The notes beneath the pieces were generated by a model. It did no database searches, was not told the origin of the DNA, and saw only the letters and a list, made by a program, of their open reading frames with translations. DNA of 64,000 bases, taken from Cohnella phaseoli (GTDB lineage Bacteria; Bacillota; Bacilli; Paenibacillales; Paenibacillaceae). Each line of letters begins with the position of its first letter. The stretch's first letter is position 1. Below are positions 59,524 through 64,000 of the stretch, piece after piece. The stretch lies in contig NZ_QRDZ01000036.1 in NCBI RefSeq assembly GCF_003386235.1, forward strand, positions 37,052 to 101,051. The letters are read 5' to 3'. The translations under genes were made by a program, and so were the position numbers.

Positions 59524-60615
59524 TCATTTCCTTTTCGTGACTTTGTACAATAGCAGCAAGATCCGGACAAGAACGGCGTCGTTGAAGGAGCGCACGTCCA
59601 ATCCCGCCTCGTTTTTGATCTTATCCAGCCGGTATAGCAGCGTGTTGCGGTGAATAAACAGCTTTTTGGCGGTTTCGCTTACATTGCAGTCCATCGAGAA
59701 GAACGCGTCCAGCGTAGCGACCGTCTCCGAATCGGTGAACAGATCGGGTCTGCCCATCATCTCTTCGACAAACCGGGAACGAACCGTCTCGGGAATGCCG
59801 CTGAGCAGCCTTTCGAGATGAACGAGCCACGGCAGATGGATCTGCATCCCTACATGGAACTTACGGCCCAGGAAAGTCGTTTCCCTCAGCGTAGCGACGA
59901 TGCGTACGACGTTCTCCGACGGCACGATCGGCTCCCCCACCGCGATGTGGCACTCTCCGCCCCATTCGGTCGTGATCAGCTCGTGTAGCCCTTGAGCCAA
60001 CGAAGCAAGCAGCTCCTTCGTCTCTTCATGGCCGATTTCCTCGTCCCCGTCCGCATCCGCCTCGGACAAGACGCTGTCGCTGGTGAGCACGAGCCATTCG
60101 TGCTCCCGAAGAGGAATCAGCAGCGTGTCTTCCGGAATATACGTCCGAATCGTCTTCTCCAATTCGCTGTACGACGGTTCCTTGTCTTCCACTTGCTCGC
60201 AGGACAGAAGAAACGGCACCATTCCATCGAATAGCCGATTGCGCAGCTCCATGCGCTCGGGAACCTCGGCTCTCCACTCGCCCGCCGCCACCGACTGCTG
60301 GACCCATTCCCCGAATCGTCTGGCTTGACGTTCCAAATCGGAGGCCGCCGAAACAGGGCGCATGTTTCCTTGACGAATCGCCCAGCTCAGAAGCCGTTTC
60401 TCGAGCGGAGTCAGCACGGTGCTAATCTCGACGCAATGAAGCTCGGAGCCGTTAACGCGCGCGATCATCAAACAGCCCGAGTCCGTCTGAATGGCGTCTC
60501 CGGCTTCGGGGTGCTTCTCGCCGCCCTCCTTCTGCCATTCGGCTCCGGTCAGCACTTTGGCGACGACCGTCGCGTCGAGCAGCTTGCTCAGCTCCTGCAA
60601 CTTGGTTTTGTTCAT
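59524..60615 (-). CDS. PucR/CdaR-type helix-turn-helix regulator
   Basis: The 363-residue protein ends with a PucR C-terminal HTH domain (residues ~300-355: DAFFSMDCNVSETAKKLFIH and RNTLLYRLDKIKNEAG). The N-terminal part has no recognised ligand domain. It precedes msmX on the same strand with about 90 bases between, so it may regulate the ATPase gene. Targets unknown. Confidence 0.82.
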   Translation of the reverse strand: MNKTKLQELSKLLDATVVAKVLTGAEWQKEGGEKHPEAGDAIQTDSGCLMIARVNGSELHCVEISTVLTPLEKRLLSWAIRQGNMRPVSAASDLERQARRFGEWVQQSVAAGEWRAEVPERMELRNRLFDGMVPFLLSCEQVEDKEPSYSELEKTIRTYIPEDTLLIPLREHEWLVLTSDSVLSEADADGDEEIGHEETKELLASLAQGLHELITTEWGGECHIAVGEPIVPSENVVRIVATLRETTFLGRKFHVGMQIHLPWLVHLERLLSGIPETVRSRFVEEMMGRPDLFTDSETVATLDAFFSMDCNVSETAKKLFIHRNTLLYRLDKIKNEAGLDVRSFNDAVLVRILLLLYKVTKRK

Positions 60616-60685
60616 CGTTGAAGCCCCTTGTCAGCAAAGATAGCGATATGCGTCATTGTACCATATTTGACGTTGGCCGGGCGAT

Positions 60686-61633
60686 TCAACGAAGAATGAG
60701 CAGCACGACGATCGACAATAGCGAGAACACTGCCGCGATCAGATAAAGGAAGCTTACGGTCTGAACCTGAGTCAGTCCCCACTTCATCAGACTGTGATGG
60801 GTGTGCAGATTGTCTGCTCGATGCAGGCCTTTGCCTTCGAGCAATCTGCGCGAAAATACGATCATCGTATCCAGGATGGGCACGCCAAGAGCGAGCATCG
60901 GAACCGATAGGGACAGCAGCGTCGCTCCCTTGAGCGTACCGTCCACGGCCGTTACCGCAAGCGTGTACCCCAGGAAGGTCGCACCCGCGTCTCCCATGAA
61001 AATACGGGCGGGGTGAAAATTGTACGCGAGGAAAGCCAGGCAAGCGCCGGAGAGCGCAATGGCTATGAGCGCGGTGTCTTTATGTGCGAATAGGAGCGAG
61101 GCGGCGAACAACGTCATCGAGGAGATCGCGGTTACGCCGGAAGCCAATCCGTCGACCCCATCGATGAAGTTGAGCATATTAATAAGTGCGAATACCCACA
61201 GCAGAGTAAAGAAGGCCGCCCAGCCCGGGGAAAACAGAATCATCGCGGAACGAGACGGCGCCGAAATGCCGGCAATCGAAATTCCGAATGCGGACGGAAT
61301 GAGCGACACGCCGATATAAGCAATCAGTCTCGGCCACACCGGAAACTCCTTGCCGTAGGCCTTAAAGGCGTCGTCGATCAAACCCACGGCTACGAGCAGC
61401 CCTCCCCCGAGCGCCAGCGCGCCCAGCTTCGGACCGCTTCCGAGGAATGCCCATACAGCCGCAATGACTCCAGCATAGATAGCCAGACCGCCGCTAAGAG
61501 GAATGGGCTTCGAATGCACCTTCCGCTTGGTCGGACGATCCACGAAACCGATTTTAAGAGCGAGTTCCCTTATGGCTGGGACCGTCAAGAGCACGAGCAG
61601 AAAAGAAAGGCCACACGCGTAAAGGTAGATCAT
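60686..61633 (-). CDS. tagO: Undecaprenyl-phosphate N-acetylglucosaminyl 1-phosphate transferase (TagO/WecA family)
   Basis: Start ATG 61633 (MIYLYACGL) follows CAGGAGG; 19 upstream codons are dropped. The 315-residue membrane protein has about ten helices and MraY/WecA motifs: KVHSKPIPLSGGLAIY, the catalytic DD in LIDDAFKAYG, NFIDGVDGLASG and NFHPARIFMGDAGATFLGY. It starts wall teichoic acid or another wall polymer by putting GlcNAc-phosphate on the lipid carrier. Confidence 0.92.
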   Translation of the reverse strand: MIYLYACGLSFLLVLLTVPAIRELALKIGFVDRPTKRKVHSKPIPLSGGLAIYAGVIAAVWAFLGSGPKLGALALGGGLLVAVGLIDDAFKAYGKEFPVWPRLIAYIGVSLIPSAFGISIAGISAPSRSAMILFSPGWAAFFTLLWVFALINMLNFIDGVDGLASGVTAISSMTLFAASLLFAHKDTALIAIALSGACLAFLAYNFHPARIFMGDAGATFLGYTLAVTAVDGTLKGATLLSLSVPMLALGVPILDTMIVFSRRLLEGKGLHRADNLHTHHSLMKWGLTQVQTVSFLYLIAAVFSLLSIVVLLILR

Positions 61634-61710
61634 CGGGAATTCCTCCTGATCGGTTGCTCGACGATTTCCCTTACTTTTCCCCAAAGACATTCAAAACACC
61701 CGGGCTATTT

Positions 61711-62760
61711 CTACTCCCCTGTTTTTTTCGCTTTATCCGACGACAGAGGGATAACCACACTCCGGGTATGCTCGAATTGGTAGGGGCCTTCTCCCGTCCC
61801 CGCTGCCGCAAACAAATGCGTCGGTTGTCCGTTCTGAATCAACAAGTACGGTCTCTCCAGGTTGCACATCTCCGTTCGCGTGCCATCCTCCCAGATCACC
61901 GTTCTGGAGTAAGCCTTCGGATCGGGATGGATCCGCCACTCAATACAATCCTCGCTCGTCGCATACACTCCGGCTCCCCACTCGCCTGTCAGTCCATACG
62001 ATCCGTTCTTGCTATCGTCCTTGATCAGCAGATGGAACATCCCGTCCGAATACCATAGGAAAGGGTCCTCCACATGAAGATCCGGATCGGAGAAGCCCAG
62101 GATCGGATCGTCCGTCAGTCGGCGAAAAGGGCCTTCCGGGCTATCCGCGGCCGCAATACCGAGCTGCAACGTGGCTCCTGCGTACTCTCTCGACTTGTAA
62201 ATCATATAGGTCCTTCCGTCGGGCAAAATCGTCACAGCGGGGTTTGTCGTCACTGTGCAGTCCCAATGCCCCACACGCGGCTCCAGCAGCGGCGTATCCC
62301 GTCGTGTCCACGGACCGAATATTGACGAGGCTACGGCCAGTCCGATCCGTTTGTTGTTCCACACCTCGATTTGCCGTTCCCCCGGCACCTCGTCTCCAGG
62401 TCCCGGAATCGGGCCTCCGTATGTAGTCCCCATATAGTAAAGATAGTAGGTGCCATTCCAGTATTGAATATATGGATTATGCTGGCTCATTCCGTCGAAA
62501 AACGAACGATCCCTTCGACTCAGCACGGTCTCCTCATACTTGTAGGGTCCTTCCGGAACCTCGCTGGAGGCCCTTACGACTTCGCAATTGAATAGCCAGT
62601 TGCTCCCGAAGCCCAACTCCTTGCTCCACCGGGATGCGAACAGATGATAACGCCCATCCTCGCCTCGCACACAAGAGCCGCACCATATATAATGGTCCTT
62701 TTCACAGTAACCGCCCCCTGCAGGAGCCGGCATCAGCCGTTCGAAAATCGGATTTGTCAC
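61711..62760 (-). CDS. Glycosidase-like five-bladed beta-propeller protein (GH43-type)
   Basis: I place the start at GTG 62760 (NPIFERLMPAP follows) because AAGGAGA precedes it; the frame extends 17 codons further without a site. The 349-residue product repeats propeller blades, for example DGRYHLFASRWSKELG, YYLYYMGTTYGG, GRTYMIYKSREYAG and FHLLIKDDSKNG. This fold occurs in GH43/GH32/GH117 enzymes on arabinan, xylan or agar-type glycans. No signal peptide is seen. The substrate cannot be told from sequence alone, and catalytic acids were not assigned. Confidence 0.65.
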   Translation of the reverse strand: MTNPIFERLMPAPAGGGYCEKDHYIWCGSCVRGEDGRYHLFASRWSKELGFGSNWLFNCEVVRASSEVPEGPYKYEETVLSRRDRSFFDGMSQHNPYIQYWNGTYYLYYMGTTYGGPIPGPGDEVPGERQIEVWNNKRIGLAVASSIFGPWTRRDTPLLEPRVGHWDCTVTTNPAVTILPDGRTYMIYKSREYAGATLQLGIAAADSPEGPFRRLTDDPILGFSDPDLHVEDPFLWYSDGMFHLLIKDDSKNGSYGLTGEWGAGVYATSEDCIEWRIHPDPKAYSRTVIWEDGTRTEMCNLERPYLLIQNGQPTHLFAAAGTGEGPYQFEHTRSVVIPLSSDKAKKTGE

Positions 62761-62907
62761 GCCTTGATCTCTCCTTATATCTCCATTTGTTTTGCCTACG
62801 ATCGACGGCAATCAAATCCCCCGCTCGATTCGCTGATGAGGGAGTACACGCTGTAGTTTTAAAGCTGAAAAACCGCTTTAAATTCGCGGCCGTACTATTT
62901 TTGAGCT

Positions 62908-63106
62908 TTTTAGGGCGGGTTTTCCGCTCTATTCCCGGAATTCTTCCATTTTGGAAAAATTAAGAAGGATTTTCCACTCTAAATCAACGTACTTTGCTCT
63001 TTTGGCCAAATTAGGACGGGTATTCCACCTTAAATTCTCCGATATCGGCCCCACTCGGCGGCCAATTATCGTGGACTTCTTTTTAAGCGGGTTTCCGCCT
63101 AAATTG
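62908..63106. repeat. Four degenerate tandem hairpin repeats
   Basis: Copies at about 62908, 62957, 63008 and 63081 share AAATTAGG-CGGG-TTTTCCGC-CTAAATT with variation; each can fold on itself through complementary arms. The small inverted repeat in the 3671-3855 tandem array is built on a similar GG-TTTTCC centre. The rest of the 62761-63131 gap shows nothing recognisable. Confidence 0.6.
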
Positions 63107-63131
63107 TTACGCCTCCTGCTGTGCATAAATC

Positions 63132-63157
63132 AAAAAAGCAGACGTATCAACGTCTGC
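63132..63157 (-). terminator. Terminator of the rRNA-tRNA transcript
   Basis: On the minus strand GCAGACG and CGTCTGC pair around a six-base loop and are followed by TTTTTT, just downstream of the last tRNA. Confidence 0.93.
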
Positions 63158-63172
63158 TGTCAGTTCAAAAAC

Positions 63173-63248
63173 TGGTGAGCCATGAAGGACTCGAACCTTC
63201 GACACCCTGATTAAAAGTCAGGTGCTCTACCAACTGAGCTAATGGCTC
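63173..63248 (-). tRNA. tRNA-Lys (anticodon TTT)
   Basis: The acceptor GAGCCAT is complementary to ATGGCTC and CCA is encoded. The anticodon stem CCTGA/TCAGG closes the loop CTTTTAA, giving TTT. It is last in the tRNA cluster, next to the terminator. Confidence 0.96.
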
Positions 63249-63254
63249 GGGTAA

Positions 63255-63338
63255 TGGTGGAGGGTGATGGATTCGAACCACCGAACCCGAAGGAAGAGAT
63301 TTACAGTCTCCCGCGTTTGGCCACTTCGCTAACCCTCC
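63255..63338 (-). tRNA. tRNA-Tyr (anticodon GTA)
   Basis: Acceptor GGAGGGT/ACCCTCC with encoded CCA, a long variable arm (84 bases in total) and anticodon loop CTGTAAA define a class II tRNA-Tyr. Confidence 0.95.
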
Positions 63339-63362
63339 ATATTTGAAACCCGATGAAACGAA

Positions 63363-63438
63363 TGGTGGCTCGAGACGGAATCGAACCGCCGACACGAGGA
63401 TTTTCAGTCCTCTGCTCTACCAGCTGAGCTATCGAGCC
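63363..63438 (-). tRNA. tRNA-Phe (anticodon GAA)
   Basis: Acceptor GGCTCGA/TCGAGCC with encoded CCA; the anticodon loop CTGAAAA gives GAA; D arm GCTCAGCTGGTAGAGC is canonical. Confidence 0.96.
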
Positions 63439-63484
63439 TTGCTTGTCCCTGTTAAAGGCAACCGATGCATAATCGGAAAATAAA

Positions 63485-63561
63485 TGGCGGAGCCGACGGG
63501 ATTCGAACCCGCGGTCTCCTGCGTGACAGGCAGGCATGTTAGGCCTCTACACCACGGCTCC
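63485..63561 (-). tRNA. tRNA-Asp (anticodon GTC)
   Basis: Acceptor GGAGCCG/CGGCTCC with discriminator G and encoded CCA; the anticodon loop CTGTCAC gives GTC. Confidence 0.95.
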
Positions 63562-63570
63562 GCATTGTTA

Positions 63571-63646
63571 TGGTGGAGGCTGAGGGGATCGAACCCCCGA
63601 CCCTCTGCTTGTAAGGCAGATGCTCTCCCAGCTGAGCTAAGCCTCC
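63571..63646 (-). tRNA. tRNA-Val (anticodon TAC)
   Basis: Acceptor GGAGGCT/AGCCTCC with encoded CCA; the anticodon loop CTTACAA gives TAC. Confidence 0.96.
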
Positions 63647-63660
63647 ATGGGAATAAGGTA

Positions 63661-63737
63661 TGGTAGCGGCGAAGGGACTTGAACCCCTGACCCTCCGGGT
63701 ATGAACCGAATGCTCTAGCCAGCTGAGCTACGCCGCC
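63661..63737 (-). tRNA. tRNA-Met, elongator (anticodon CAT)
   Basis: Acceptor GGCGGCG with encoded CCA; anticodon loop TTCATAC gives CAT. The GGCGGCGTAGCTCAG start resembles the elongator rather than the initiator of Bacillus. Confidence 0.93.
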
Positions 63738-63908
63738 ACATCGAGTACACGATTCGGCACGATACCTGAACCGATACACGTTTGTTTCAATTCGCAAGGC
63801 TTGCGCCCTGAAAACCGGATACGAACCAAACTCGCGCTTAGAAGAAGGTGAAGTGTCTTGCTTTGTAGGCCAAAACCCTGTTCGTAGCGATTTGCATCGC
63901 ACGAGGTT

Positions 63909-64000
63909 AGGATAAGCCCTCGACCGATTAGTACTCGTCAGCTCCACACATTGCTGCGCTTCCACCCCGAGCCTATCAACCTGGTGTTCTTCCAGGGGTC
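63909..64000 (-). rRNA. 23S ribosomal RNA, 3' end (partial)
   Basis: On the minus strand the segment matches the 3' end of Firmicutes 23S rRNA: it has GACCCCTGGAAGAAC, then GTTGATAGGCTCG, GGAGCTGACGAGTACTAATC and GAGGGCTT near the end. The 3' boundary is approximate. The 171-base spacer to tRNA-Met contains a GCCCTGAAAACCGGATAC segment common in rRNA spacers but no 5S gene. Confidence 0.94.

Overview
The window looks like chromosome from a spore-forming Gram-positive bacterium of the Paenibacillaceae (Paenibacillus/Cohnella type). The evidence is gene order shared with Bacillus subtilis (cggR-gapA-pgk-tpiA-gpmI-eno; rapZ-yvcK-whiA-crh; hprK-lgt-ppaX-yvoF-hisZ-hisG), the sporulation checkpoint protein Sda, CtsR and CggR operators, moderately high GC, and many sugar importers with YesM/YesN and AraC regulators. 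Almost everything lies on the minus strand. No prophage, CRISPR array or intact insertion sequence was seen.

Layout: (1) 1-3444, a divergent maltodextrin pair: a truncated sugar-binding lipoprotein and a cyclomaltodextrinase/neopullulanase. Each gene has a leader ending in an intrinsic terminator, and the two leaders share sequence. (2) 3445-4045, two kinds of intergenic repeat. (3) 4046-6871, an ADP-ribosylglycohydrolase-like protein divergent from an AraC regulator. (4) 7043-11195, three tandem paralogous sugar-binding lipoproteins with no permeases. (5) 11295-18824, the complete CggR-controlled lower-glycolysis operon. (6) 19170-37153, a locus that probably degrades a rhamnose-containing glycan: two GH106-like enzymes, a GH78 alpha-L-rhamnosidase, a binding protein with two permeases, a YesM/YesN two-component pair, a secreted protein with a split barrel and an AraC regulator. 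(7) 37294-45726, housekeeping genes: tRNA-Arg, clpP under CtsR, sda, an HPr/Crh protein, whiA, yvcK, rapZ, glucokinase and a TPR protein. (8) 46295-54958, prs-hisJ-hisIE-hisF-hisA-hisH-hisB-hisD-hisG-hisZ, transcribed from hisZ toward prs; its HisA is of the eukaryotic HIS6 type. (9) 55051-62760, yvoF-ppaX-lgt-hprK, an MsmX-type ATPase, a PucR-type regulator, tagO and a GH43-like propeller protein. (10) 63132-64000, six tRNA genes and the 3' end of a 23S rRNA gene.

How the parts may work together: neither sugar-import locus encodes its own ATPase, so the MsmX-type ATPase (58312-59433) probably energises the importers. HPr kinase, the HPr/Crh protein, CggR and glucokinase link sugar entry to carbon control and glycolysis. 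PRPP synthetase in the his operon supplies the substrate of HisG. Four copies of a foldback, MITE-like repeat with IS-like ends are spread between these blocks.

Most notable to me: a conserved block shared by the two attenuator-like leaders at 1207-1663, a eukaryotic-type HisA inside a bacterial his operon, a secreted barrel interrupted by triplicated lectin-like domains, three binding proteins without a transporter, and a 23S-tRNA junction with no 5S gene. All calls are from reading the sequence; no database search was run.
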